Shown here in pieces: positions 1 through 11,745 of a stretch of DNA of 64,000 nucleotides (position 1 is its first letter; each line of letters starts with the position of its first letter). This DNA is from Isoetes taiwanensis (lineage: Eukaryota > Streptophyta > Lycopodiopsida > Isoetales > Isoetaceae), in contig JAJEKV010000015.1 of NCBI GenBank assembly GCA_021234155.1, positions 840,852-904,851 on the forward strand, given 5' to 3'. The position numbers were made by a program, and so were the translations under genes. The notes beneath the pieces were generated by a model, which saw nothing but the letters and a program-made list of their open reading frames with translations, did no database searches and was not told where the DNA came from.

Positions 1-1283
1 TCATCTCTGCAACTAAGCCTGTTGCATCTGCAGCTTTTCCATTGGAAAGTCTTTTTATCCCCAAGGCAACCTCAGTTAATGTTATTTGTAGTTTCACCCC
101 ATCGTTAGGCATGGTTCCATCGATACCATCTATATGATATAGTTTATGTAGCTGCCCCATTAGGTCACTTATATCCAGGTCATAGGATTGGTGCTTTTTT
201 TAGGTTTTAAACGTGCCCAAAATCTCCTCGGATTAGCAACCATTTCCTCTACCAAAACTATTTGCCTTTGATGCCATTTTCTTTGTAATAAGCTTGCAAT
301 ATTCCCTCCTGATCTATATCTTATTTTCATTGTTCGCAGCGTGCAACTCCTTTCTTTTCTTTTTGCATTCTTCATCGTACCAATTGTTGCAAGGAAGCCC
401 CTTAGCTTTGCGATGTGACATGAAGCATTGTTTAGCGGCCTCTAGAAGCAGTGATGTGAGCTTTGCGCTTATGCCATTGGCATCCCTTGGCCACAATGTT
501 TCGACTGCTTTCTTCTCACATATGCGCTTATATGCTTCAGCTTTGCGATGGTCTATGCGCACTGTGTTTATGGTATCAAACTTGGCATTATGTCTTTCTT
601 TGCTTCCAACTTGCATTTGAATGACAAGAGGTACATGGTCATAATCCCTGACATTGGCCATGTAGAAATCTGAAATATATTGTACCATATGAGCTTTTGC
701 TAAGACAAAGTCAACCACACTAAGGCCTTCGCCTGAGGGTCCTTTTGAAGTGCATGCTGCAGATTTGGGATATTTATCAATTCCATTGTAAATCATCAAG
801 TCTAAACCGTTACACATGCTCAAGAGGTGCCCACCTTGTGGTGTAATATGTTTATATATATCACTGGTGTCTCTAGACCATCCCCTTTGAATATCATGAT
901 CATCCAAAGCCTCCATCCACAATGGGTCATGTTCTGTGTTAACTATGCTTGCTTGTTTTTCTGCTATCCTGCCATTGAAATCTCCCATTAATATGACATC
1001 TCCATGTGCCATCAAATATAAACATGTCCTGTTCTATATGGTGGTATGGGTCATCTTTGTCCATGTCTTGTGTCCTATATATCGGTGATTCCCGCGGAAG
1101 GAAATAGCATCCAGCCACGTATAACTTCTGCAGATGTCCTGATATCTCAACCCATAAACATTGCATTGCTTTGTCCTTTTTTATTATGGTAATCATGTGT
1201 GCAAAAGAATTTCTAACATAGCATGCGATTCCGCCAAAGCCCTTTCGTCTCCATCCTTTGACATTCCAGACTGCATGAAGCAA
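1..1283 (-). pseudogene. LINE-B remnant: endonuclease domain into start of RT (truncated by window edge)
   Basis: Non-LTR retrotransposon ORF2 fragment read right to left. At 1283-940 it has the endonuclease middle (GFGGIACYVRN, then LWVEIS and a CYFLPRESPIY strand). A frameshift near 1015-1020 leads into 1015-314, with the catalytic GDFNGR, SVVDFVLA and the C-terminal YDHVPL (the DH of the APE-like endonuclease). The linker at 375-169 holds RRFWARLKPKK, and after a stop the frame from about 170 to 1 gives GKAADATGLVAEM, the usual entry to LINE reverse transcriptase. The catalytic core of RT lies beyond the window. Frameshifts and stops make it a pseudogene. It is probably the same broad family as the RT/C-terminal fragments at 25.8, 29.9, 32.5 and 37.3 kb, but no overlapping region is present to prove that. 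Confidence 0.85.
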
Positions 1284-1525
1284 CTGAAAATCAGGTATGT
1301 TTGGAAGTCCGTCTTCCTCATGTTCATGTGTATTATAGAGATTGAAAGGTGACTGTCATGAAAAGGATGTAGATTTAGTTGCGATCAGATGTGAGCAACT
1401 TATTCGTTTGTTTAGATCTCATGGAAGTTTAGTTTAAGACCAAAGATTCTTTAGGACCTCAAATCGAAGCCTATATATGGAATTAATGCAAATTCTAAGC
1501 CAGATAGGGTAGTGTGACTCTATTG

Positions 1526-2068
1526 CAGGGTTGCCCTTAAGGCCATATCTGCATAGGCGTGATTTAGAAGGTGAGGCGAATCATAAGCTTTCTATATTAA
1601 TTTTGTAGACGATTACTTTTTGCGACTTGAACTATTTCATAGAAACTCTGGCGAATCTTGCCAACGTTAATGTGGTAATTGAAATAAATAAATTAGATGT
1701 CAATTCACATACAACTTACAGGATTAAAAAAACCTATTATGTTTAGCAAAATTTGAGTAGTTGTTGATTTTTTGAGTATTCTACTATGGTCCACTAGGGC
1801 TAGCAAACAATTACTTGATCTACAATGTTGGTAAGGGGATAATCTATGATCCTAAATACTTAGATCCATGGAACTGGAGGCAAAACTCTAGATCTGAGCT
1901 TAAGAATGTATGGCTAATTTAAGAAAGGCGGGTGGACGAAATGGTAAAACTTTGGCGAAAGAATATAATTTATTTTCAATAGTAACCTATTCAGCTTTAG
2001 TATCTCATTTTCGAAAATATTCAAAATATAGCCATTTGGCTATAAATAGCCCCTTAAGGGCAACCCTG
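1526..2068. mobile_element. hAT-like non-autonomous DNA transposon with 8-bp TSD
   Basis: The ends form a perfect 17-bp terminal inverted repeat: cagggttgcccttaagg at 1526-1542 and its complement at 2052-2068. It is flanked by a perfect 8-bp direct repeat ctctattg (1518-1525 and 2069-2076). A CAGGG start with an 8-bp duplication is the signature of the hAT superfamily. The 543-bp interior is AT-rich and has no coding frame, so movement would depend on a transposase supplied elsewhere. Confidence 0.9.
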
Positions 2069-2076
2069 CTCTATTG

Positions 2077-3239
2077 TTGAGCATTTGCATGTTGCAATTG
2101 GATGAGATTGAATAAGTTTAGATTTCTAGGCATTTTGACGTATCACAGCTTAACTAAGGTGGATAAGGGTGGATTGCCTTCATCTGCTAGTTTTTTAGGG
2201 CTATATATGCAGAATATGCAAGTCTTGTATTATACTTACAGCAAACTGAGTTGCAATAACATGGGGCAATATGTACATGTAAAAATCACACAATATCGCA
2301 TTAGCATCTTAGAAATATGCAGTATGAGCATATACATACTGACAAAGTATTTCTCCTATCATCAATATATATTAAAAAGCAGTGATATAAAATAAATTAT
2401 GAAGATTATCTTATTAAAACCTTGATGGATATTCAGAAACCTTAGATTTCTACTAACTCTGATAGACTCTTTTACTAAATCTTTGAGAATTCTTAAGTGA
2501 TTTATCAGTGATTATTTAATATATTCTTTCATGTGTATGTTACTATTTCCATTCTACCTCAATAAATCAATAAAAAATATATAATAAAATATGTTGCCGA
2601 TGTAAGTAAGCTCGAACCAGCAATACTAGTAATATCATTCGTAGGTGCAGCTAACTCTCCATGGGGTAATTCAACGATTTTTCAAAGGAGAAGGGCACCT
2701 GACCAGTTGGTGAAAAAAATAAATAAGAACATATGGTCCTAATAAAGGGGATCCATGGGCGATATTCCTCTTTTCCAATTTGTGTTCTAGCCAAGTCTCG
2801 AAGAAATCCTAGACCATATTAATTTTCACTGGAACATATGGTGTTAGACAGTTCCCTTATTGAGATGTATGCTAGAAGTGGGGGTTCAGATAAAGAAGAA
2901 GAACTACCAATTTCTTTAAGGTTCGAACAATCATAATACCGTATGGGTGAGTTCATTTGCTTGTGAAATTTTTATAGGCATCAAGTGAAGACTCAAAGAG
3001 TGGTGGTATATTGTAAAATTGAATCTCTCTTGTCATCTATATGGGTTTAAGTGCAGAGTTTGGTGGACCATTTCTGGTCTATGGACCCCTGGACAACCCT
3101 CGTGATATACTAAAAACAAGCCCTCCATTGCTATAGACTATAAGAGGTTTGTCTGCTTTCAACACCCTTTTTTAGCAAACCAAGCCCAACATCACTAGGT
3201 ATAAAGTATTCCTAAGCATTTAACCTAATTTTTCCTTCT
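2077..3239. other. Non-coding AT-rich stretch
   Basis: No frame here has recognisable protein content and no repeat boundary could be defined. The short open frame at 2102-2395 has AT-driven composition and no family resemblance. Confidence 0.6.
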
Positions 3240-3437
3240 TTTTTCCCGGTTGCCTTTTGCTTTTTTTTCAATTCTTCCCTTTTCCCTTCAATTTTCCCTT
3301 TTGCCTTTTCCCACACCTTTTTTTACCATTTCCTTCCCTTCCCTCCCTTTCCCTTTTCCCATGTTTTTTCTCCCTTCCTTTTTCTCATCCTTTCTATCTT
3401 CCTTTTTGCCTCGTGCCCTTTTCCCTTGCCTCTTTTA
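3240..3437. repeat. Polypyrimidine (C/T) low-complexity tract
   Basis: About 200 bases made almost only of runs of c and t (ccctttt, ttccc, tttttt). Open frames across it encode only F/P/L/S strings and are compositional artefacts. Confidence 0.9.
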
Positions 3438-4019
3438 ACCATGGCAGTGAAGCAAACAAATCTCGGCCATAGCATCTACATCGTCTAAGAGATTAAGTCT
3501 TGGTCATCAAAGTCTTTTCAGGAAATACCGAGGTTTAAGCACATTCATCTGACAACTTTTCTAAATTCACAATAAATGAATGTAACCTGTTATTTTACAA
3601 GTTTAAAATATTAACTTGCTAAATTTAGTTTGTAAGAAAATTGTATCTTTACTCCATTCTGGAAGGAAATTATATCTTGCTGTTTTTTATTTTGTAGGAA
3701 AATTGTATATTGGTTCTATTTTTGTAGGAAAGTGTAGGCGGAAAAAATCATAAACATGTTGATTTGTGAGGTGTAGGAACTTTGCCTAGGACATGTCAAA
3801 TATTTCCCGAACCAAGATTTGATCCCATACTTATGCTATAATTTTATAAGTATGCTATATCTTATGTGGTATCAAAATATTTGTTAACAAACTTGCAAAA
3901 AATATTGTACACATGTCGCCTTCTCCTCGTGATCCAAATTTTTGGGGAAATCGAAGAAATAACAAAGATGTAAAAGGGTTGTAGGGGAGGGTGCCCTTCC
4001 TTCACCCACTCCCCTTCAA

Positions 4020-4118
4020 TGGCCCAATTTTTGCCTCTTAATAGCCCACTTTTCACTATTTGATAGCTCACTTTTGCCCTTTAATAGCCCACCTTTGTCC
4101 TTTAATAGCCCACCTAAA
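4020..4118. repeat. Imperfect ~20-bp tandem repeat (ttaatagcccac)
   Basis: Successive units of the type tttaatagcccacctttgtc occur about four times (cttaatagcccac, tgatagctcac, ttaatagcccac, ttaatagcccac). It is a small minisatellite with no coding content. DNA on either side (3438-4019 and 4119-6229) shows no gene I can support. Confidence 0.7.
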
Positions 4119-6229
4119 GAACTATTAAAAATTGAGTTAAATGCATGGTCTATTGATGGGCACCTGTGGTCCAATGAAGGTCATGTGTGAGTATTTAGTA
4201 GTCCATTGGAGGGCTTCCGGTGGTCCATTGAATGGCTTGTTCCTCCATTTCACCCTATTGTAGAGGACTAATTGTTTTGCTCCAACATTCTTGGTAGGAG
4301 GTGCTTCTTCATTGAAATTGCCCTTATCAATATTTTGCACATCATCTTGAGTTGGAGGGGTACCATTGACTAGACAAATTGCACCCTTTTTAGTCAATGA
4401 GTAGGAAATAATTAAATACCATAAGAAAAGTACGTACATTTATGGAATATATAGAAGTAAATCAAAATATTTAAAAAGCAAGAAATTCCTTGGAAATAGG
4501 TTTAATGTAATAATAACAATGGGCATAAACAAAATTATTTAAAATAAGAAAATTTGTGGCAATAGTCCTAATTTAATAAAGCGTGTCATACACTTCCAAT
4601 AATGTAATGAACTTAAAGAACAAGGAAATGACGTCTAAAATATATCCAAATTTTAATTATCAAAAATTTAGCCAGTAAGAATAGGAAAAGACATATAAAA
4701 TATCAAAATTTTGATTTTCAAAAAGGTAGCCGTGAGAATTTATTGCATTAAATGCAATATTCTCCATATATACCCTAGATGCTATACCCGGTGGGAAGAC
4801 CATACTCCTGGTGTGTTATTTCAGACAATCAAATATTCACGCTAATTAGTGAGACCTAAATTTCTAATTATGCCTATATAAATCCAATTCACGCTCTCAA
4901 AATTCTCTATTCTTCCTTTCTTCATACGATTTGACAGTTGCGCTTCTGCTGTGTTTTGTTCCACCCTCCTACCGTGCGCGGATTTGCATTTCTAGCCTCT
5001 TAGCGTGCTTAAATCTTGGTGAGCAGGTTTCTTTTCAGCAATTTTTAGCCTTCTAACTTTTGCATGATTGGTTTTGGCAATTTCTAACCTTCTCTATATA
5101 TTCCTATTACGAACACTTAGCTATGATTTTAAAATGTTCATGATAAGGGATTTAAACATGAAACTACTATCATATCTCAATATCTAGCATTTCCAACTTA
5201 AAAATCCATATAGTCTAAAGGCCACAACTGCATGTAACTCTTGCCGACTGATCGTAAACCCAGACTAAGAATAATACAATTAACTCCTTAGCCTTAGTAT
5301 TATTAACCTTGTATTCCATAATTTCTTAGTTAAAGTAGATTCAACCACTAAAAAAAATGCAGGTACTTACTACTTGATTATGTTGCCTGCCAAGCTCTTC
5401 ATGCTCGGATCTTCTTTACTTGTTCCAAGCAAAGTCTTCTACTCAGGAGCCATGTTGGAGGTCAAACTGTCATGTTCTACTCCATTTTAGAATTACTAGC
5501 AAGCAATTGTTATTAGCAATTCCTCTAACAAGTCCAATTCTTCCATTAAGTGGCATACTTGCCACAATCATAACCTGCAGGATGCTTTGCATTTTCCATC
5601 TCAAATTAATCCATTGGTTATTTAAACACTCACAAGACAATTGAGAAATACTATGACAACAATATAAAAAGCAACAAAAAAATAAATATAAACAACAAAA
5701 GACAGACATCTAAAATCCGGCAACAATGGTGGCAGTTTCCAAATTCGATCCTGCTTTTTCTGAGTTTTCCATGCTAAATCGACACTTCTCAGGCCCAAGT
5801 CAGCCTTCTCCATGCAATTTCGACCTGATTTATATCGCTTTACTTGGATTTACCTTCTACTTTTCCATGCCCATACGATTGCAAATTAAGCTTATTCTTC
5901 TGCATATAATCTTATCTTGCGAACCAGCTAATAGATCACAACTCAAGAGAAGATCTCGCCTTACGTATCTAGTCTCTAATAATTCTTTAACATGATGCAA
6001 ATCCGAGCTTTTGCTTGGCTCAAGAACATATGCAAATCTAGCTTTGGCAACATTTGGAACCTCAAATTGAATCCACGGCAAAACCCCACCTGAAAGAAAA
6101 AGATGATTGATGCAGTCCATGACGTGATCTCCAAGATTTTGCCTCCTCGATGTCTCCTCTACTTTCTTGCGTTGCAAACTCTTGCAAAAATCTTCATGTC
6201 TTCAATCTCCACTAAGCTCTCCAAAAAAC

Positions 6230-6330
6230 TCTTGCTTATATGGTCTCCATGCTGCATGCATGTTCTATCTTGCATGCATGTTCCATCTTCCATCCTGTTC
6301 TAACTTGCATGCATGTCAAGCATGTATATA
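6230..6330. repeat. Clustered gcatgcatgtt(c) repeats
   Basis: The word gcatgcatgttc or a variant recurs at 6254-6330 with 18-40 base spacing (ctgcatgcatgttc, ttgcatgcatgttc, ttgcatgcatgtc). It is short and palindromic at its core (gcatgc). No gene was recognised around it. Confidence 0.6.
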
Positions 6331-6529
6331 CTCATACTATACATATACTGGCCCATCAAGTGGCCCGGATCGTTACACGTTCAGCCCTGAGCTTGTGATA
6401 CTTGATCATTATGCCGATTACATTCCAGTGTACACATGAGATCACAGCATGTCTGTTGGCTAGGCTTGTTAGATGTTGTGTGATTGTATAGTTTTTTTTA
6501 CGTGTTGCTTTTCTTCGTGCAGGTTTGAA

Positions 6530-6937
6530 ATGGAGGTGGATGCGAATGCCCAGGATGGTGCAGGTCACCCTGTGGTGCACATAGATCCTTCGTTGATCAT
6601 TTCTAGCGTTGATGCCTCTCATTCAGATGCTCAGATTTACCCACCGGAGTTAGAGGAGACATTTTGTGATGAGGAGTTTGTTAACCAGCTAGTTCATATT
6701 GGCACGGAAATGCATAGGATGGCAGCTTCAATGCGCATTCTCAGGTGCCAACTTCGCAAGTTCTACTTAGCAATTGATATTGCCATGAACAGTGTTGCGT
6801 GGAAGCGGCTCAGAGTTGCCACATCTGAGCTTCATACTCTTAGGTCACACATGAGCTTTGCAAAGGCGGCGTTGTCATAGGAGATCCAGCAATTAGATAG
6901 CGTCATAAGGCAGGCTTGTTCTGAAGAGCTGCGCAAC
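6530..6937 (+). CDS. Possible coding exon of unknown protein, interrupted by a stop
   Basis: A pyrimidine-rich stretch ending in gtgcag (just before 6524) precedes a frame with ATG at 6530 and a protein-like composition. It has an acidic N-terminal part (EVDANAQDGAG, PPELEETFCDEEF) and then a helical, K/R-rich part (MHRMAASMRILRCQLRKFYL). The frame meets TAG at 6878-6880 but continues open as EIQQLDSVIRQACSEELRN to a TAA at 6937. That looks like one reading frame broken by a single substitution. No family is recognised. It may be the last exon of a decayed gene or a captured fragment. Confidence 0.35.
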
Positions 6938-8106
6938 TAAGTTCATGCTTATGTCCTCTTTCCTTTGTACTTTGTCATCCCATGAATGTATATATACCAC
7001 GCTTGTGTTGTAAAAAAATAGTCGTTTCAATTAGTTTATTTGCTTTGTAGTACTGTATATAGTATATACATGCTCCTGTTTTGTGTACTGATTGAAGCCA
7101 TGGTGTTGTGTAAGTGGCGCTTCTATTAAAGGGGGTCAATTTGACCCCATGCTGACCCGATACCGGTGGCTCAGATCTTCCCAACCAGCATATTTCGCAG
7201 AAGGTGTCATCATCTGACGGCCCCAAAATGATAATATAGACAACAAACGATAATCTGTGCGATCAAAGATAGGTGGCTAAACCTGGGCTTTTGATCAAGA
7301 AGTGTAGTTTTATAACTCAAGATTTCAGAAGGTTTGTAGAGGTATTCTTATGTGAGATCATATGAATCTGACGCTAGCATCTGGGTTCTGGGAAGAAGGT
7401 GTATAACTTGATGCCGAAGGTGGAGCTGTGGATAAGAGTCCGCGTGGGCCCTAGGCATATGGCGAGCAGCGGATGCCCCTTCTAATTCTATTTCATGCAG
7501 GTATCGGAATGGCCATAAAGCAGACGATTGCTGTGCTTGGTGGTCCTTCAAACAGGTGAGCGCCTCCTTCTTCATCTCTTGTTTTTGTGCTTGTTGTTTT
7601 ATTATGTCTTTGAGGAAGGCAGCAAGAAAGTCGAGGGGTGGAGGAGGCCAAGCTGCTATCCCTGTTGTTGGTTCGATGCCTGCCATATCTGCTAGTGCAG
7701 AGATGCATCGCATCCGGCCTGTTGCTGCCATGCATGGCACATGTAGCTCTGGACAGACCCAAGAGCCTCCGACCATGCCCAATTCCTCCATGAGTTGGAG
7801 GGCAATTGACGTGTCTCTCACATTAGGCCTCTCATGGCAAGACGTGCCTCTCAGTTTCTATCAGATCCTATCATCCTTTTGTGACAGAAGATGCATAGCA
7901 GGGGCTGTTGCCTTGGAAAGGGGTTCCTTTGCAGATCACTTACATGTGCAGAGTGTTCTAAGAGCACATTTTAAAACTCCAAAGGCAATCAATGAAGCTA
8001 TCAAGAGAGACTTCAACTGGCCATGTAAGCCAGCAGGTGTGATTTTGGTCTGTAAAGTGCTTAGGAATACGAGGCTCCACTGCTTTGAAGGGAGTCCACG
8101 TGCGAT
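6938..8106. other. No supported gene
   Basis: Two overlapping opposed open frames occur (minus 7348-7821, plus 7556-8170), but neither resembles a known family and both overlap the repeat at 8107. The minus frame has a proline run followed by a K/Q-rich helix. Exonic origin cannot be excluded. Confidence 0.4.
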
Positions 8107-8437
8107 GTTAGGGCAACTGAAATGGAATTTAGGACTGCTGGAATTTGAGGATCAGAGTGTCAGAAATTGATTTTCAGGTTGCCAGAAACATCCCCTAAAA
8201 ATTATGTATTTTTAGGGGATGTTTCTGGCAACCAGAAATTTCGTCCTTGTGGACGTTTACGTTAGGGCAACTGAAATGGAATTTAGGACTGCTGGAATTT
8301 GAGTATCAGAGTGTCAGAAATTGATTTTCAGGTTGCAAGAAACATCCCCTAAAAATACATAATTTTTTACGTTTTTTTCCTCATGTCGCCCGCGATTTCT
8401 TCCATATCGTAAATGTCCACAAGGACGAAATTTCTGG
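8107..8437. repeat. Duplicated unit enclosing a perfect 24-bp palindrome, nested in inverted repeats
   Basis: About 98 bases starting gttagggcaactgaaatgg occur twice in direct orientation (8107-8204 and 8261-8358). Between them 8179-8202 and 8208-8231 form a perfect hairpin (arm ttgccagaaacatcccctaa plus four more bases, 5-nt loop). A further pair, 8232-8261 and 8408-8437, is a 30-bp inverted repeat with one mismatch (core ccagaaatttcgtccttgtg). The arrangement looks like foldback transposons inserted into or duplicated around each other. Confidence 0.8.
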
Positions 8438-9028
8438 TTTTTTATGCTTTTGTTCAAAACAGTAAAAAACCTGCTCCTGAGCTTAGGCGGCGCCGCCAGA
8501 GCTCCGCCAAGAAACCTCCAGAAGCTTTTCCGATTTCAGTTGGACTGCTCTGGCTATGGCGGTCAGCTATGGAGGTTCCGCTTTGCAAAGCTATGGCTAT
8601 GGAGGTCGGCTATGGAGGTTCCGCTTTATGGCTCGCTATGGAGGTCGACCGTTTTAAACCTCCGTTTATTGTGTTTTCAAGATGCCATAGCTCCGCCATA
8701 CTAGTTTGTTTCACGGCAAATAGGGCTTCCTATGCCATAGCTCTGCCAGAATAGTTCCGCCATAGCTCAGAATAGTTTCTGCATGAAAAGAAACGTATAC
8801 AAAACGATAGTTCCGCCATAGCTATTCTTGAAACTTACTATGCCATAGCTCTGCCAAAATGTTGATGCATGAAAAGAAACTCTGTCAAAACGCCGAATCT
8901 GATGCAAGCTTGCAAAGTTCATTCCGCCACTCACTGCGCCACTCCATCGCTTGCCGGAAGAGACGACCCAAAATTTTCCTCTGTTTTTTGCCACGTAGCA
9001 AAAATTTCGTCCTTAATGGACATTTATT
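8409..9028. mobile_element. TIR element with internal tandem ctatggag/ccatagct repeats (non-autonomous)
   Basis: The terminal inverted repeat is aaatgtccacaaggacgaaattt at 8411-8433 (23 bp) and its near-complement at 9002-9025 (one indel and one mismatch). The interior carries direct repeats of gctatggaggt in the left half (8562-8650) and of its complement type, tatgccatagctctgcca, in the right half (8730-8750 and 8840-8862). The second type is followed each time by gcatgaaaagaaac. The halves can fold on each other. No clear target duplication and no coding frame. Confidence 0.55.
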
Positions 9029-9037
9029 TAGGTAACC

Positions 9038-9131
9038 ATTGGGTCGGGGTTTCTGAAATAAACCCCCGCGCGGCGCCAGTATGCGCCGCCCGCAAGCCGC
9101 CCGTTTTATTTCAGGAAACCCCCTCCCCAAT
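9038..9131. repeat. GC-rich foldback hairpin
   Basis: Arms at 9038-9062 (attgggtcggggtttctgaa...) and 9104-9131 are complementary with small indels. The loop is GC-rich (cgcgcggcgcc). It resembles in form the GC-loop hairpin at 10563-10720. Confidence 0.6.
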
Positions 9132-9373
9132 GCGGTTTCCTCCATCTTAACGTATTTTGTGACCTAGGTTTTTGCTCCTTCCTATTTGGGAACATATAAT
9201 ATTATTTTCCCCAAAACATATAAATTGACACATAGAACCTTCTATGTGTGCAATTAGCAAAATAGAATCACAAGAGTCGCTAAGAGGGATTGTTATATCA
9301 TACAAGAACTTGGCGTCGGCTTTGTGCACCGCTGGGAGTCGAACCCAAGTGCGATCCTCGATGCGGCAACAAT

Positions 9374-9413
9374 GGTGTAGAGGGAGCATCAATATCGGTG
9401 CTCCCTCTACACC
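9374..9413. repeat. Perfect 15-bp hairpin with 10-nt loop
   Basis: ggtgtagagggagca at 9374-9388 is the exact reverse complement of 9399-9413. It follows a T-arm-like word (gggagtcgaaccca), but a full tRNA cloverleaf could not be built. Nothing further was recognised from 9414 to 10554. Confidence 0.7.
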
Positions 9414-10554
9414 TTGGGCATGGCAAATGCGTATAGACCATTTCTAGGAAATGTGCTCTTCAAGGCAGAGTTGACCTCACATAGTGTGCAAAAAATGACC
9501 TTGATGTGCTAGAATATGGGGCAAGTCCATTGCAATAGCGAGACACGATTGCAATGATATGGGACAAAGTTTGATGGTTTTTGAAATTTTTGAAATTTAA
9601 TTTTTAAGCATGTGCGTTTAAAGTATGGGACAAAGTTTGATGGTTTTAGTGTGGCATGGAAGTTAACAATGGTCTAAATATGGCCTTTAAATACTTTCAA
9701 AGCCCAATGATGCAACCGCCTTAGAGAATTTTTATCTACAAAAGACCTTAAGAAATGGTTAACAGTGGTCAATATATGACCTTTGAATACTTGCAAGGTC
9801 CAATTATGCAATGGCCTTAGAGCATGTTGGTCTAAAATAGACCTTAGAAAATGGTCAACAATGGGACATTGCTCTAAATTGCTTATTGTTTCTATATATC
9901 TTCAAGTGTTGGGGCATCATGGATTACTTTGTGGACTCTATGGTTTACGTAGAATATACCATGTCTTAATATTGAATCATATAATGTGAACGATCAATGC
10001 AGAATCTGAAAGGCATGCTTTAATAAATACATGGGAAGTTTTTAGCATGTTTTGCCTATGGTGCAATATTGCATAATATGCCTAATGTTTGTTTTCAAGC
10101 AAACCTAGGGCTAAAAAAGAACATAAATAATGCAATGGTTAAGGGTTTGCTCACCGATTTTTTTAGACTGAAGCGGCTGCCCAGATGGTTTGAGCACTTA
10201 TCATGGAAACAATATCGTGGAAAATTTGGTCTTTGGCAAAAATAAAGCTTAGGTTTTTTTTCTGACGCTAAGCGGGCAGGAGACAGCATCTAGTTGAGGC
10301 ATGTTTGCGGCAATTAGAATAAAGGCAAATGGGCTTGATTTTGCAACTATGTTACAAACATAAATAATGTGGCAGTAGCCCACAAAGTTTAGCTGCAAGA
10401 AGAACTATGGTTTCATACAAATCTGGGTGAAAGGAATAGAGCAATAGCTGCATGAAGTAAGATTGGATGCTTCAGTAAAACGGGATGAATCAAAGCAAGC
10501 CGAGCTTGATTTTTTTTACAGCCCAGAGATTAAAAATCCATCCCAGCTCATTTT

Positions 10555-10722
10555 ATGTACTAGGGAAACTACGGTTCGAGAAGATTCCATGAGAAAATTT
10601 CCCCGAGGCGCCCCCGCCGCATTTTTATGGTGCCTGGTGCGCGCGAAGCCGCTAGCCGCCGAAGTCCGGGCGGGTCACGGGAATATTCCCCGAGGGAATC
10701 TTCGAGATAAGTAGTTTCCCTT
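10555..10722. repeat. Foldback unit, copy 1 (gggaaactac...gtagtttccc)
   Basis: It begins tgtactagggaaactacggt and ends gtagtttcccttac. The arms 10563-10588 and 10695-10720 pair imperfectly, with a GC-rich centre. The same unit, with a shorter centre, is at 18862-18940. In both places it directly abuts the left end of a cgtaataaac-type TIR element, so the two parts probably belong to one mobile family. Confidence 0.7.
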
Positions 10723-10723
10723 A

Positions 10724-11410
10724 CGTAATAAACAGTTGGGCGAATTACGTACGAACACGTGGCAAGGGGTTTCTCTGTTTTCTCTGTTTCTGGTGGCAAG
10801 CCAAAATCCCTTTCCTTCTACGATTAGCAGAACTCCTCTGTTTCCGGCGGCAGGCGTCAAATCTACTGTAGTGAGCTCCATTGCCACAGAGATTGAAGAT
10901 GGTTTTCTGCCGCAATTGGAGAACAACAGAGAAGGAAACACCCTTTTTTCTTAGAAGTCCTTTGATCAGGAAGATAAGCGATTTTATGCATCCGCATTTG
11001 AAGCCCTGGCTATGGCGGATATCTCCTGTGGCGCCAGATATTTAGCTCCAACAAGCCCCTGCCAAACTAAATTTCATCTCCCTAGCTTCCTGTCGAACCA
11101 AGTTTTGCCTTCAAGGATATGTCATGTGCCCTCTTTCTGATTCTGAGCTTTGGAGACTGCCTTCTTGCGATTTAGAGAATGCCTTGGTGCGCTTTGGTCC
11201 TTAGATCCGGGCTGAACAAGAGAGCCCATAGCAGCCGGACTGTTGAGCAGAAGCAGTAGCTGGGCTATGGCGATGGAAGGTAGAAGCGGCCATGGCGTAG
11301 GAAGGATTAGGCGGCGATGCTATTATCAGGCTTGACGGCGCCGCTCGACAAAATTATGCGTTTTAAAACAGGCGTAATTTTACAGTAATTCGACCCAACT
11401 GTTTATTACG
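10724..11410. mobile_element. cgtaataaac-TIR non-autonomous element, copy 1
   Basis: The left end cgtaataaacagttgggcga (10724 onward) is matched by the reverse complement at 11385-11410, about 25 bp with one indel. The 687-bp interior has no protein-like frame that can be named. It is a relative of the element at 18942-19531, which shares the first ten terminal bases and the adjoining foldback unit. A target duplication is not obvious. Confidence 0.7.
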
Positions 11411-11425
11411 CTTTTAATGGTTTCA

Positions 11426-11745
11426 GCTACTGGATGGTGGAATTTGAAGTTATAATTTCGATGTGGAAATGTTGCTATAATGATTAATCTCTCTCCGGAT
11501 CTACTTCAGATAATAATGCCAAGGCTCCACGTGAAAACAGAGAATTTAAGAGCTGCACCATAAATACGTGGAAAATCTGTGGACCTGGAAATGAATTGCA
11601 TGATCTGCTGCTCATTTTATAAAGGTGGTTTTCTATTGGCCATCACTTCATCTTTTTTAATTCTTTCCAACAAAGGTCTCTACTGGATGGTGGAATTTGA
11701 AGTTCTATTACAATGTGGAAAGGTTGCTTTAATAATAGCCCCCTT
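11426..11745. repeat. Direct repeats and a dispersed ~100-bp repeat
   Basis: The word ctactggatggtggaatttg plus aagtt occurs at 11426 and again near 11680, followed both times by a similar atgtggaaa-gttgct tail. Between them, about 100 bases from 11518 (ggctccacgtgaaaacagag...) recur with changes at 15925-16030, directly after the MITE at 15601. This is a dispersed repeat family of unknown class. Confidence 0.65.

Noticed and set aside
3250-3472. Two overlapping open frames rich in F/P/L/S
   Set aside because: They are translations of a C/T-rich low-complexity tract.
7348-7821. Minus-strand 157-codon frame with a proline run
   Set aside because: Overlaps an equally long plus-strand frame and has no recognisable domain.
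9300-9420. Possible tRNA gene or tRNA-derived SINE on the minus strand (T-arm-like gggttcgactccc and a pairable ggtgc/gcacc)
   Set aside because: The spacing is too long and no anticodon arm or D-arm could be folded; no pol III box A was found.
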